From positions 21,286,734-21,350,733 of the forward strand of contig CM064501.1 in the NCBI GenBank assembly GCA_032716605.1: a stretch of 64,000 nt of DNA, written 5' to 3'. Positions 32,647 through 44,438 of this stretch are shown here, piece after piece (positions within the stretch are counted from its first letter, which is position 1; each line of letters starts with the position of its first letter). The position numbers were made by a program, and so were the translations under genes. The notes beneath the pieces are model-generated. The model was not told where the DNA came from. It made no database searches and worked only from the letters and a program-made list of their open reading frames with translations. Origin of the DNA: Paralithodes platypus. Lineage: Eukaryota; Arthropoda; Malacostraca; Decapoda; Lithodidae.

Positions 32647-33085
32647 AGTAGAGTCATTTTCAGAGCTTCCGTGACCGTGTTTAGGATACCAAAGTTTCTC
32701 AGTGAATTTAACAAGGGCAACTGATACTAAAAAAAATAAGCCCCCATACACCTCACCAAAATGACGGGAAAGTTGTTATTTTAGACGTTTTTCAAAATGG
32801 CCGCCGCCGTCATCTTAAAAAATTGATAAAGTTCTATTTCTTGAAGTGAATGGCCAAAAATGACAATTTTGGTGTCTATTCCCACTAATGTTGGTGTCAG
32901 AAGATCAATGGGATGGCATAATTAAAAAATAATTAATAAATAATTACCAAATAATTAAGTAAATAAGAAAATAATTAAGAAAATCAATGGGATGGCATAA
33001 TTCATGATTTAGAGTCCCATTAACCTCAACATCTAAGACAAATATGATGTTAAATCCACTGAGAAACTTTGGTATCCTAAATTAA
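32647..33085 (+). repeat. Left terminal inverted repeat of transposon G
   Basis: Matches 36,010-36,450 inverted, including TTCAGAGCTTCCGTGACCG, the ATGGCCGCCGCCGTCATC block and ATGGGATGGCATAATT repeats. The inner end carries an inverted copy of its own outer end (CTGAGAAACTTTGGTATCCTAA against GGATACCAAAGTTTCTCAG). Confidence 0.9.
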
Positions 33086-33106
33086 TAAAACATGAGACCT
33101 ACTGCA

Positions 33107-34228
33107 TTAAGATGCACTATCACTGCAGGACAAATATGATGCACAACTGTCAGAATCACTTCCGCTGTCATCATCGCTGCTCGCCATTTGTGGACGACTT
33201 GGAGTTTTTAGAAGATCCAGGAATGATGGAAGTGCAGGTTGGGTATAGCGTACTGGGAGGCATAAGCCATTTACAAGGTGCCATCCATGGCCAATTAGTG
33301 ATGGATGATTCTGAAGCTGGAAATTCTTCTGCAGATATGTGAGGTAATTGGTGCGCTCTAAGTGTGGTCGTAGACTGTCAGAATCAGGTACCAGTCTGAT
33401 GATCTTCTTTTTCTTGAGTACTGACCACTTTGCTGCTCTCACCTCTGCTAGGGTCTTGTGTTTGGTGTCACAATAGATGTACCGGATAACAAATTTCTGT
33501 AAGTCATTGATGATTTCCTGTGTGACTGGGATGATTGTGCCACAACTTTTAAGGAGGTTGCGAGCTTCTGATGATTTTTCTACACGGTCAACAATAGTTT
33601 TCTTGCCTATTCCATAAAAGCCGGAGTTATGGTCGCATCCGGTAAGAACATAAAGTGGGATCAAAGACTCCGCCATTGCCTCACTACACAAACACCGAGC
33701 ATTTATCAGCTGAGATTTGCGTTTCAAGCACAAGAGTCCTGATATTTGCCGAGCCACATAGGCTGCCTGAACGTAGTTATCAGTATCTTCAGTGTCTATG
33801 ACAACTGCTTCTGTATACCCTTCTGACCGCAGCTTACCATAAAGAGTGAACAGAGCTGTGTCTGCTTCTGCATGGGCGTATGTGAGATTCTGCAAAACTT
33901 CATCTGTGGTGAGATTCCTTGCTGGTTTGCCAACAACACAGTGTATGAGCTGAATAGTGGTTGTAGATGCCTTTCTTTTGAAAGCAGCCTTGATAAATGC
34001 TTGAAGGCGAACTTTATTCTCTGGCTTACCAAGAAGAGCATGAAAGTCTCTATTAGAAGGAAATTTGTCCTCTGACTTCATAAACACATTGCAAATGGAC
34101 TGATTTTTTTGACGGTGTTGTCGTTCACTATCTTTGATGGAGAAGTCTTGCTCGTACGAGTCATTAACCAAGATAACACATTCTGCATTCGAATGTCTAT
34201 TCAGGAACTGTGTCCAGATGTTGTTCAT
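33107..34228 (-). CDS. FEN1/XPG (PIN-fold)-like protein of transposon G
   Basis: 373-residue frame. HAEADTALFTLYGKLRSEGY followed by AVVIDTEDTDNYVQAA resembles the acidic active-site strands of flap endonucleases, and VLTGCDHNSGFYGIGKKTI resembles their GCDY-x-GIG helix-hairpin segment. I infer a structure-specific nuclease fold used in excision or repair. The upstream coding block is in another frame (overlap 34,197-34,228), so this was probably the C-terminal domain of a larger transposase protein. The tail is acidic and Ser-rich. Confidence 0.65.
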   Translation of the reverse strand: MNNIWTQFLNRHSNAECVILVNDSYEQDFSIKDSERQHRQKNQSICNVFMKSEDKFPSNRDFHALLGKPENKVRLQAFIKAAFKRKASTTTIQLIHCVVGKPARNLTTDEVLQNLTYAHAEADTALFTLYGKLRSEGYTEAVVIDTEDTDNYVQAAYVARQISGLLCLKRKSQLINARCLCSEAMAESLIPLYVLTGCDHNSGFYGIGKKTIVDRVEKSSEARNLLKSCGTIIPVTQEIINDLQKFVIRYIYCDTKHKTLAEVRAAKWSVLKKKKIIRLVPDSDSLRPHLERTNYLTYLQKNFQLQNHPSLIGHGWHLVNGLCLPVRYTQPALPSFLDLLKTPSRPQMASSDDDSGSDSDSCASYLSCSDSAS

Positions 34229-35054
34229 CCGTTATCCTTGGTCTGATGGGTGGTTCACCACGCTTGACTGTTTTGTATGGTTCAATTCTTTGCATCTGAC
34301 TCCCAAGTTCTTTGAGGCTATCAGAGAGGTACGAAGGCAAGGTGCTATTTGCAACTGGTCTATCATCATCTAGCGTAGGTAGATTTAGCTTAGGTAGGTC
34401 TGGCTGAACAAACATGACATTTGTACGATGTGATTGGCCACTTCCATTCAAAGTGTCACTATTGAAGTCATCGTTGTCGACTATACATATTGCCGGTGTT
34501 CCTTCCGAAAGTTCAAAAGGACACTCAGTTGAATGCTTCAGGTCAGTAACTGCCCAGAAATCTCTAAGCAAAAGCACATCATTGTAACTGATTCCCAGGC
34601 CATCCTTATGTAATATGTCTACCATTTATCTGCTCTTTGTCATACCATGTAGCAGTACACCGAGGTTTGTCTCAAATGCAGTACGTCTTCCAGTGATGTA
34701 GCTGGTCAAAATAGATGCAATTGATCTGACTTGGGGCTTGTCATCGACTTCAGACTTTGTGGGGTGCTTTAACCAAGTGATGAGCTTCAAGAGGAGATCA
34801 TTGAGGTCTTCATATTCTTCTAGCTCATGTATGTATGGAGGCCAAGGAACAGTTTTTGTTTTGATGATCTGATCTCTGAGTCGCCCAGCTACATTCTTCA
34901 CCAGCTGATCGTCACTTACACCTAGAGAGGATATTGCAGCCTCAAGATATGAACCTGCAGCTCTTGCATCATATACCAGTTCACTCACATTCTTCTGACC
35001 TCGTTCATGAAATGCTATGTCATCTCCAAATTCCCTGATCAGAATTTCCTTCAC
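34197..35054 (-). pseudogene. Middle part of transposon G protein, in-frame stop
   Basis: Two blocks in the same frame (34,629-35,054 and 34,197-34,625) separated by one TAA at 34,626-34,628. The first has LIREFGDDIAFHERGQKNVS. The second has ICIVDNDDFNSDTLNGSGQS followed by HRTN, an acidic motif that could hold catalytic Asp residues of a DDE-type transposase. I cannot confirm a DDE triad by eye. Confidence 0.55.
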
Positions 35055-35881
35055 GAAACTGGACTTTGCTGTGGAATAGTAACCATAATTTGAAGTAATG
35101 CCTTGTAATCCTTTACAAGACCTTGCAGTGTACGGATTTCATGATCTTCAAAGATAACTTGACGGACATGATGAAAGAAGATATTTTGGGCCTCTCGAAG
35201 ATTAACATGTTGCAGATGCTCTGTTTTTTCATCAGGAAAAGATTCCTTCAGAGGGTTGCTGACATAATTGCGCCAACATTCACGATGATAACGAATTTCT
35301 AATCCAAACGCCATTCGACTGTCTGGGATAGATGCAAGTAGGGTATTCAATCTTGCTCTTATAGGCTCATCTGACAGACAAACTGTATGCCACTTGAACC
35401 GGTTCCATGCGTCTACTGTTGACAGCAGCAAAAGTTTGGACTTGCCAGGATTACTGTTTTTTTGTGGTCCTTTCATACACCACACACAGAGATCCTTATC
35501 ATGAACCACTCCAGTACTAGAACGAAGCTTTTTAGGCACATTTCCTGGGAGTTGTTGACTTGAAGTTGATGCTTGAACTTCTTCCTGTTCAGATTTCCAT
35601 TTACGATTCTGTGCTTGCTGAATATAGCGATTACTACTGATCTGGGTGTAACATTTACTATGCATGTACAGGCCTTTAGGCCCCTTGTCCCACTCCACTG
35701 CTGCATAGGCATGCTGAAATTTATCAAGTTCCTTCCACCGAAAACACTTGCTCCTCAGATTCTCCCACTTTGTATCAGATATCTTGTCCGTACTATCATC
35801 AGCTATATAGGGATGTTGACATAATATGCATTTTAATCCAGGTCCTGGGTCAGGCACATCACTAACTCCTCTACGTTCCAT
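35051..35881 (-). CDS. Cys-rich N-terminal protein of transposon G
   Basis: 276 residues from a true ATG at 35,881. Paired Cys/His motifs: LKCILCQHPY, MHSKCY, DLCVWCMKG, WHTVCLSDEPIRARL, and RYHRECWRNYV. This looks like two zinc-binding modules for DNA binding. It overlaps the next block by four bases (GTGA) in another frame; a one-base indel near 35,080 is the likely cause. Confidence 0.65.
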   Translation of the reverse strand: MERRGVSDVPDPGPGLKCILCQHPYIADDSTDKISDTKWENLRSKCFRWKELDKFQHAYAAVEWDKGPKGLYMHSKCYTQISSNRYIQQAQNRKWKSEQEEVQASTSSQQLPGNVPKKLRSSTGVVHDKDLCVWCMKGPQKNSNPGKSKLLLLSTVDAWNRFKWHTVCLSDEPIRARLNTLLASIPDSRMAFGLEIRYHRECWRNYVSNPLKESFPDEKTEHLQHVNLREAQNIFFHHVRQVIFEDHEIRTLQGLVKDYKALLQIMVTIPQQSPVS

Positions 35882-35993
35882 GCTTATGATTATTCACGCC
35901 AAATTCGATGCAACAAACCTGAAAAAGAAGGAATTGATCAGTCAACATTCGTGGTTTACATTTTAAATTATATATTATATTATTTGAGTAAGT

Positions 35994-36450
35994 TTCAGAG
36001 GATCCGTGACCGTGTTTAGAATACCAAAGTTTCTCAGTGGATTTAACAACATCATATTTGTCTTAGATGTTGAGGTTAATGGGACTCAAAATCATGAATT
36101 ATGCCATCCCATTGATTTTCTTAATTATTTTCTTATTTTCTTAATTATTTGGAAATTAGTTATTAATTATTTTTTAATTATGCCATCCCATTGGTTTTCT
36201 GACACCAAAATTAGTGGGAATAGACACCAAAATTTTCATTTTTGGCCATTCACTTCAAGAAATAGAACTTTATCAATTTTTTAAGATGACGGCGGCGGCC
36301 ATTTTGAAAAACGTCTAAAATAACAACTTTCCCGTCATTTTGGTGAGGTGTATGGGGGCTTATTTTGTTTAGCATCAGTTGCCCTTGTTAAATTCACTGA
36401 GAAACTTTGGTATCCTAAACACGGTCACGGAAGCTCTGAAAATGACTACT
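35994..36450 (-). repeat. Right terminal inverted repeat of G, itself palindromic
   Basis: Inverted copy of the left end. It starts TTTCAGAGGATCCGTGACCG and ends with the reverse complement of TTTTCAGAGCTTCCGTGACCG, so this 457-bp end has its own terminal inverted repeats of about 55 bp, like a solo MITE. Confidence 0.85.
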
Positions 36451-36762
36451 ACTCTGCGTCTCTAACGAATGTAAGCCTAATTTCTTCAACCTTTCTTCAT
36501 ACGGAAGGTTTCTAATATTATGGATAATTTTTGTAATTCTACGTTGTACTCTCTCCAATGAATCTATGTCCATTCTGTAATAATCTAACACAGAAGTTAT
36601 CCAATGATTGTTGTAATACTGATAAAATTTCTTCAACCTTTCTTCATACGGAAGGTTTCTAATATTATGGATAATTTTTGTAATTCTACGTTGTACTCTC
36701 TCCATTCTGTAATAATCTAACACAGAAGTTATCCAATGATTGTTGTAATACTGATAAAAGAG
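36451..36762 (-). mobile_element. LINE fragment, 5' part, with 147-bp tandem duplication
   Basis: Continuation of the LINE at 32,155-32,646. The block encoding VQRRITKIIHNIRNLPYEER occurs twice (36,481-36,627 and 36,628-36,762), the second lacking 12 bp. The duplicated unit ends with ACAGAAGTTATCCAATGATT. Confidence 0.8.
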
Positions 36763-37372
36763 TGAAACATTTCACAAATATTGCTTGTCAACTGGTCAAC
36801 ACAACGAAAAGGACCGTGATAACTGAAATGCATAAATTGAATTATTACTGAGCATTCAAATCCAAAAAAGAGAATAAGCAATGTTCTTGTTAGTATTTCA
36901 ATAAATTACGATTGATAATAATTATGTAGGACTTTTGAGGTTAGAGTAGTTGACATAAAATGTATACAGGAATCATTGCATAGGTACAGGCTATTTCCGG
37001 AAATTTTCGATCGACAGTTATGTTTGTGGCAGCACTATGAGGCGCTATTATGTATATAATTGACAACTATACTGAGTTTGAATGATATAATGACCATGAT
37101 CTACATTCTAATAATAACATATATTTAGAAGCTTCCAAAATTAACATTAGATATTCCAGATATATAGTTGCCCAGAAAAGTGGCCGGGGAAAGGTGACCG
37201 AGTTAATCCTATATAATTATTATACCTTCTCCTCCTACTCTAATCCTTCTAATCGGTCACGTCATTAGTCTCCCCACACACTCCAACACAGGACATTCCT
37301 AGTTGTACAATGCTTCACTAGTATTGTTATATATTTGTTATGATTTGCTATTTGAATATGAGCTATATAATT

Positions 37373-37466
<94 letters not shown>

Positions 37467-38224
37467 ATGGAAGTCTTATATATACTGAATGGGTCAGACA
37501 ATGTGGATTAAAACAAAATGCTTAGCCTCAACATTACACAGAGTTAGTAATATGAATATGATGAAAATTTAACCAATTAATCTGAAGATATTTAAACTAA
37601 ATTAAGTCCGGAAATGAGATAACATAAATTATTCATAGCATTATTTTATTACGAATGGACAACATTTTGTCGTCAACATAATACACAACATTTGCATCCT
37701 TTAGAAGCCAGTTTAGAGTGTGGGAGGCTAACAAACTTCAAAGTGTGGGCGAAAAGACTTCAAGGTGTGGGCGAACGAACTTCATTGTTTGGGCGAACAA
37801 ATTCCTAGTTTGGGCGAAGACTTGTGGGCGAATAGACCGTAAACCCCTATCATATCTTAAATGATTTAATATACGGTACCGAATGAAATAGTTCGGTTGC
37901 ATTATTTTGTTTTACTAACTATTATGCGATCTTATTCAAATTAGGAAGGACGTCTATCAGTTATAGTGCTACAAACCATCTCAATTAACCTTAGCTAACA
38001 TGACCCTTCCTAAGCAGTACAAAGCCGTCTAAATATATTTGAAATATAAAACACATTACCGGTACTGCAATATATATATAATTTATAGTGTATATATAAT
38101 ACGTGTAGGCCTACAGGTATGTGTGTCAAAATAAACGAACACTTTTTCCTGTAGTGGGTAGAGAGCAATTTGTTATCCCTTTACTGCATAGATGAGAGAG
38201 AGAGGGGGGGGGGGGTACCCGTGA
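36763..38224. repeat. Non-genic stretch with CT microsatellite and minisatellite
   Basis: No gene seen. (CT)n runs from 37,375 to 37,463. About five degenerate units of GTGTGGGCGAA-N-ACTTCA (22-28 bp) lie at 37,715-37,840. A GAGAGAGGGGGGG tract is near 38,195-38,215. Confidence 0.7.
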
Positions 38225-38424
38225 TCACTGTACAAGACAGTAGATGTTGCAACGTGTGGTATTGAGATGCCTTGGTAATGAATTGGCTTGGTAATGAGCT
38301 GGTATGGTGATGAAACCGACTGGTGAAGAAAAGGTCTGGTCATGAGATGGCATGGTCTTGAGGTGACTCGTCTTGTTTGTGTGGTGAGATGGCATGGTCA
38401 TGAGATGTCTAGCATCCAAGAGGA
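38225..38424. repeat. Degenerate TGGTCATGAGATGGCA minisatellite
   Basis: About nine imperfect units of 16-24 bp built on TGGT(A/C)ATGAGATGG, ending where DIRS element B starts. The 64-residue minus-strand frame here (HLMTMPSH repeats) is a by-product of the repeat. Confidence 0.7.
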
Positions 38425-39799
38425 CTTAGGGGTGGTAAAACCTGAAGGCTCTAATGGTCTTATCGTGGAGCTACTCGGGGGAGCCACCTGTTGACTAGAG
38501 AGAATATCAGGGGAGGCAGAGATATGGTACTGCCACATAACCCTATGTAATGTGTCACTTATCTCCTCCGTGGTAACACACTTACTGTGAGAACCCCTGG
38601 AAGATTGGGAACTGGCTTCTGACTCCTCAAACATGATACCTGGTTGAGCCGAGGGTAAGTTCACCTCCTTCGGCTCTCTCTGTAACTCAAGCACTTCCGG
38701 TATGTCTTGTTGTGATTCCGGCGCTTGGTCTCCCAGCGGCCAAACTAAATCAGGTACTGACGAGGGTAACATTTCACTGTCATTACACTCCCTATCTGTT
38801 ACCTGATTAATGTTAACATTATGTTGACATGGTTCAAATTGACGCCAGCACCCCCGGTCGCGCGCCGCGGGTGGCTGTGAGTCTTTAATTACCTGAGAGT
38901 CATCAAAAGTATTTGAACCTGAAGGTAAACCTCTATACTGATCCGCTAAGACTCGACTTGGTCCAACCGAAGAGCCTTTACGTGGTACATGTGTTAACTT
39001 CGGAATTGCAAATGTGAAATCCTGCGGTACACTCAATGATTGTTCATGACTGGGACTAGGTTCTATGTCCTCCGCCCCCACCTCTGAGTTGCCGGACTGG
39101 ACTGTGGGCGTGCTGGAGGTAGGGGTAGAGGGCGGAGGTGGCAGTATCGTATCCTTCTGGCTACTCTTTTGCCCTGTACTGGCCGGCATCATAGGGGCAG
39201 TAACAGGGTCCTCACGACGGCGTTTGGTCGATTTGGACGACTCCGCCGATGAGTGCCGGGACTGTCTGTGGGGAGATCTCGACCGTGACCTTGATGTATG
39301 TCGTGGGGAAGGCGACCGCCTCCGCTTGGTTCGGTCGGGGGGGGGGAGCCTCAGCAATCTCACTCTCATCGCTACTACTGCTACTCACTACCTCTTTTGA
39401 AAGGGTTTTAGATTTCGCTTTAGGCTTAGTAGATTTAATTGGAGTTGATTTAACCAAAGGCGATTTGATAACTAAATGGTCCCACAGGGCGTCGTCATCA
39501 CAATGAAGAGCCTTATGGGCAGTATCTTTGGCGTAAACGTTAACAAATTTCTTTATTTCTTTTAACGCTGCCAAGCAAGACAGGTCTTTATTAGTAAATA
39601 CCGCCGCCTTCAAGTCGGAACAAATTGAACAACGTTTGGACACCCACAAACCCTTAGAGCAATCTAGGCATTTCACCCACTTAATACAGAGTTTGTGAGC
39701 AAATACTGGTAATAATGAACAGGTAGGAGTAGCACACAGATCAAACCGAGGCATGATGGAACTAGGGATCCCCCCCCCCCCCCCGACGGAATCAGCCAC
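38425..39799 (-). pseudogene. DIRS B ORF1 (Gag-like), truncated and frameshifted
   Basis: The N-terminus has a Cys/His cluster (DLCATPTCSLLPVFAHKLC, VKCLDC, CSIC) also seen in D. A conserved segment AHKALHCDDDALWDHLVIKS follows, then an Arg/Ser-dipeptide region (RHTSRSRSRSPHRQSR) and a long Pro/Ser/Glu-rich part. The frame changes in the G run at about 39,336-39,347. The last matched block is TIRPLEPSG. Probably the nucleic-acid-binding structural protein. Confidence 0.75.
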
Positions 39800-40843
39800 C
39801 CCCCAGCCACTGGGCCTGTTGTAACTGTAGTGCTGGGGTTTCTGGAAATAGAAAATTTCCAGGAATCAATGCTCATAAGGATAACCTGCAAGGTGTCAAT
39901 ACATCCTACCTCAAGTCCGCCAGAAAATTAGCTATAGCCACAGCTACTCTAACCTTCCGCTGGACCCGACAATGAAAAAACCTGGGTTTTCCATTTAAAC
40001 TGATTGGAACTGCTTATCTGTGACAAAGTGTCACTGGCCCTCGTGACCTCAAGTGTTTAACTATCCGTGACTCTTGAATTTAGAAAGATAGGTAACGTGC
40101 TTGTATGACGTATCATAACACTTGCAACTTGACTGTCACGCCGGGCGAGGGAAGTCGTGCCGCGTGACAAATAGGTCAGGGCGAATTCACTCGGCGGGCC
40201 GAGGTTGCTCCCTTAGGAATTCGCATTTTCCGCCGGAAGGAATGTGGTTCAGCGTACCACGCCGGGACATTTGTTTGCTTCCTTACTCGTCTGCGAGACG
40301 AGGAGACAGAGGCCTTGCTGAGAAAGCCGCCGGAGAAAACAACCAAAATTTTTAGAGGGGGAGGCAGACACCCCCTCTAAAAAAAACACTCATATATAGG
40401 GACGTCTCCCAAAAGCCCTTGAACAAAACATGTAGCGCACACATGAAGCAACTTAGGGGCACACATAGGCATAATAATAATAACAGAGAATTTATAATAA
40501 TAAATTACCTTTAGCCTAAATTGGAGACCCCTAATGAGGCTGGCCATGAGGCCCGACGAAACATCACAGGATGAACTGACGCTCCGACGACCCAGCAGCA
40601 GCAGCACGTAGAGTGGGAGGCCCGCGAGAGGGGCCCAGAAGCAAAAACGAACTCTAGAAGGCTCCGCACCACGTGCAGCCACCCTTGAACAAGAGCATTT
40701 ACTAAAATATCAACAATTTAATATGCAACTGCCTCAAAGTGACAGCCTGAAGGATAATCTTGTAGAATGATAGCCTCCTAGCTATAATATCAAAAGCTAA
40801 AGGCGCCAAAACAACACAATAATAACACACATGGCGCGTAGAT
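38425..40843 (-). mobile_element. DIRS element B, ORF1 and leader part
   Basis: Minus-strand DIRS element related to D, 3'-truncated near 38,425 inside ORF1, so RT, RNase H and recombinase are gone. The leader (about 40,120-40,843) matches 52,900-53,620 of D inverted. The leader is cut at 40,843 by DIRS copy C and resumes at 49,927. A perfect-arm hairpin TTTTAGAGGGGG...CCCCCTCTAAAA lies at 40,350-40,383. Confidence 0.85.
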
Positions 40844-41194
40844 TATAGGTTTGACTCCTGTAAGGAGATAAAGAAAACCTAATATTTAGTAGTGGCCCCG
40901 TAATCATTGACGAACATGCCTATTACATAAGGCATCCTCTTCAAACACTAATCCGCCGTAGTTTGAATCTACCGCGCAGAGCATTTAAAATCTGAGGAGC
41001 CTTCATCATGAGCGCACGCGACCTCACTCATGGCTTCAGTCATTATGAATTGGGTTCTCACTACGAAAAAAACTTCGTAAAAAATAAAAAACAAAAAGAA
41101 AATAAGAATAACTATCCAATAAGCTTTCCATCATATCGTAGATGTACTTGTGTGGACTTTGACCAGACGCTGATTCAGGCGTCATTCTTCCTTC
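40844..41194 (-). repeat. Right ITR of DIRS copy C
   Basis: Inverted match to 49,617-49,926 as far as TGATTCAGGCGTCATTCTTC. It extends about 40 bp beyond the left ITR with TATAGGTTTGACTCC, the right-end-specific sequence. Confidence 0.88.
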
Positions 41195-41267
41195 ACTGAC
41201 ATATCAAGTAAACCAAAATCCTTAATACATCAACGAATGGGAAGGGGATGGTCGGGAGGGCCCCAGT

Positions 41268-41373
41268 CGTCAATGATTACGGGGCCACTACTAAATATTA
41301 GGTTTTCTTTATCTCCTTATACGAGTCAAACCTATAATTTATTAGTGGCCCCTCCATCATTGACGAACATGCC
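41268..41373 (-). repeat. Internal complementary region (ICR) of DIRS copy C
   Basis: Read on the minus strand it joins the complement of the left terminus (TCAATGATGGAGGGGCC) to the complement of the right terminus (GTGGCCCCGTAATCATTGAC), with AATAAATTATAGG at the joint. In DIRS1 the ICR serves as template to close the circular cDNA. Confidence 0.88.
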
Positions 41374-42079
41374 TGATTTCTAAGACTGGAGGGGGACATT
41401 CGTAATCATATCATAACTCTAGAAAAGCAGATAATCAAACAACCACAGAGTATTCTTACTTTTGTAAAAAAGATATATACGGGTGCATAAACTTTATACA
41501 GCCTAAATCTTCAAAAAGGGGTACAAGCAGGAGCGTGCTTCAAAGAAGCCTGCTTGAAAAAGGGTTAACTCTGAGACTCTGTGCACAGATCTGCTAGTTA
41601 AGAAGGCACCCCACTTAAAGTAAATGGTGAAAAATAAAAACTTATAAGTTTACATGTGCACATATAAACCCCATTAACTAGTGGATATATTCCTAAAAAT
41701 ATAACCAAACATAAATTAATTCTTGTACATTCGTAGAAGTACTGAACTTGTGTACTTATGCAGAAGTAATTACTGCAAAAGTAAAAGTCGCAGTTGCCAC
41801 TACCGAGATTTCTCAAAAATCTATTGCTTCACAGCCAAAGCTACTTACAACAAGAATTGTCGTAACACTACTATTGGCCTTTAGCACAATTTCCTGCAAT
41901 GAATACTACAGAGAAATTTTATAATACAATGCCTACAACCAGTATCACAGCTCGTATGTTCCGAACACATACTCCGGAGGGGCCTAGGGTGTCCTATGTC
42001 ACACTGACTGCACCCCCCCCCCCCCCCCTTTTTCTTGAAATTAAACAAAACGTGACTAAAAGGGCCACCTAGACCCTCT
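41374..42079. other. DIRS C 3' region without coding sequence
   Basis: Between ICR and recombinase stop. A C run lies at 42,013-42,028. No ORF with recognisable content; this region of copy A is outside the window. Confidence 0.5.
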
Positions 42080-43300
42080 GCCGTAAAGCTATACATGGCA
42101 AGGAATGTTTGTCCAGAGCTACTGAAAGGTATCGAGGCAAAAACTCCTGATTAGAGGCCCACAACTGTGTGGACGTAATATCTTCCACGAAAGATTATTA
42201 AAGAAACGTAAAGAGGCTGTCCTCTTGCGTAAATCGTGGGTCTTACCCACAACGCCGGGATGCTTCTCTTTAAAGTCCTCGACCAAGAGAGAAGCCAGTG
42301 TACGCTCCATCAATCGTTCACCCGGACTTGCGACCCATAAAGAACTCTGGTGATTTAGAGGTGCCACTCTTAAATATTTGGTTAGAGCTTGCACTGGGCA
42401 AAAAAGATGGTGCACCTTTCCCCTGTTTAACGCCGGCACCGTGAACTCTGAAAACACGTGTTCACTGTGCTCAATCTCGGCTATGAATCCTGGGGAAGGT
42501 GCAATGTGAATACACTCATGAAGCCTATCAAACCTGAGGCAATTAGGTGCGTTGCTCATCGCCGCCAGCTCAGATACTCTGTTCCCGGTAGCCAAAGCCA
42601 TAAGGAATACTGCCCTTTTGTAAAATCTGCAGTCTTTGGTACATACGGGAACGAGAATAACGACGATGCTTTGTCCAGAGACCATGTAGGCCTGAGCTGA
42701 CGGGGAGGTGGGCGGAATGTAAAACCTGCCCACATAAATCACTTTCAGATAAATGTTTCTGCATGAACAGATAAATTAAATAATAAACAACCAACGCCAC
42801 CGAGGGCACAGTTTGTTTCGTTCTAAGAATCTGAGACGTAAAAGCTTTCCAATGCGATTGAAACTGTCGCTTTGTAGACTGGGTATATTGATTCGTGAAT
42901 ATCTTGGTCACGTCGCTACCATAAGGTGCTAGCCACTTGGCCTCCTGAATGTCCAAAATGAACAAGTCCGCGAGGTTTCTAGGTTGCCAATTGTGTTCTA
43001 AGTGGAACAACCCGACCAGGAGGGACACTGGGTGCGGGCACCACGTGTTCAAATGCTGGTACCACACTGCGCCGGCCACAGGGGCGCGATTAGCGAGACT
43101 ACGCCTCGCTAACCCTGGAATTTGTTGACTACGTGGCACATTAGAGACGCGTCTGGCGGCGGAAAAGAGATAAATGGAACTCAACCTGTTCTCGTCCGTC
43201 ATCAGAGCATCAGGTCCGCCCGCCGGCGTTATCGTCCGGCGGGTGAGGTACGACTGTGAGTATTGCCATACACCTTGGCTGTGGCTGTCCCTCGCTTGCG
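42080..43300 (-). pseudogene. DIRS tyrosine recombinase (copy C), nucleophile out of frame
   Basis: Same domain as in copy A: Arg in GNRVSELAAM and His/Arg in THDLRK are in frame. Indels near 42,181-42,186 (TATCTTCCACG for TAACTTTCACCG in A) then shift the frame, so the catalytic Tyr block is lost from this frame and the ORF ends at CLDTFQ. The N-terminal segment (42,570-43,373) is open but in another frame. This copy cannot make a full recombinase. Confidence 0.82.
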
Positions 43301-44438
43301 AGCTCGGTATACTCCCTGAACGGGAGCCCTCGTCCGAATCCCGTAAAGGTTTATGATAATTAAAAGCTCCCATAGCTCATTAACACATTGAAAGCAGAGC
43401 TGGTGAGCAAAATCATAAAGTATACTAATTAATTTTATTTATATTTAATTGTATTAAAATAAATTACTATAAATAAACAAATATTATCATAATATAATCA
43501 TAGAAAATATATATGTTTATTATGATTCAGCTATTGAATTATTTCATTAACAAATAAAAATAAGATAGGGCTACCTGAGCTTAACGGCGTTGAACATACA
43601 GCAATGAGAGGTTCAAGTGCCGATACGACAGAGACTGGGGGAAAACTACCCCGCCCCCGGGAACTACCTGGTCACCTGGTGCAACACCGGTAATCCGCCC
43701 TGGAAAGAGAATTTTCCGGGGATTAATGCTCATAGGGTTACACCCAAAAAAACGGTACAAAATATGTGCCTCAAAACCGCCGGTCAACGTACCGTAGCAC
43801 TCCACCACTACTTTTCGTTGTCCTTTAGTATCATATTAAAGATTCCAGCATATCTTTACCTGTCCAGAAGATTTAAGCATATCTTCTGAATCCTCATAAA
43901 GATGAAGCATATCTTTATTAAAGATGAAGTCTTTCAAGTATCCCTTTACACTTGAAACACTAGTAAGATTCCGGCATCTTTTTATCCCATAAAAAGTCTA
44001 AGCCTATCTTAATCTCTAATCTGGCGTCACCCAGAAGCCCTCATAGATCGCCGTCTTGAAGGCCGTGATACCCTATTGTATCAATCAATTGTTTGGCAAA
44101 TTATCGCGAATTGCAAATCAGTTAACATAACCACCCAAAGGTACAACCGCCGGGTTTTATATGCAATGTCAAACCAATTGTACCTGCCCCAGACCTCTTT
44201 GTAAAAAGGTCGCCGGGAGGGAAAGACTAAACAAACAAACGGCATTGTTTCAATGGCTTATTAAAGATTTAAGCATATCTTTTATCTGTCCAAAAGAATT
44301 AAGCATAACTTCTTATTCCTCATAAAGATGAAGCATATCTTTATTAAAGATGAAGTCTTTCAAGTAACCCTTTACACTTGAAACACTAGTAAGATTCAGG
44401 CATCTTTTTATCCCATAAAAAGTCTAAGCCTATCTTAA

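Larger units (their letters stand above)
32647..36450 (-). mobile_element. DNA transposon G, long palindromic ends, FEN1-like ORF
   Basis: 3,804-bp element inserted in a LINE, with likely 5-bp target duplication ACTCT (32,642-32,646 and 36,451-36,455). Ends start AGTAG(AG)TCATTTTCAGAGC. Each end is an inverted copy of about 440 bp. Three minus-strand coding blocks encode a Cys-rich protein, a middle region with a DNDDFNSDTL motif, and a FEN1/XPG-like domain. Superfamily not assigned; Academ-type elements (Cys-rich finger, some with an XPG-like nuclease) are the best candidate I can name. Confidence 0.75.

Noticed and set aside
37303..37525. Ser/Leu repeat ORFs
   Set aside because: Produced by the (CT)n microsatellite.
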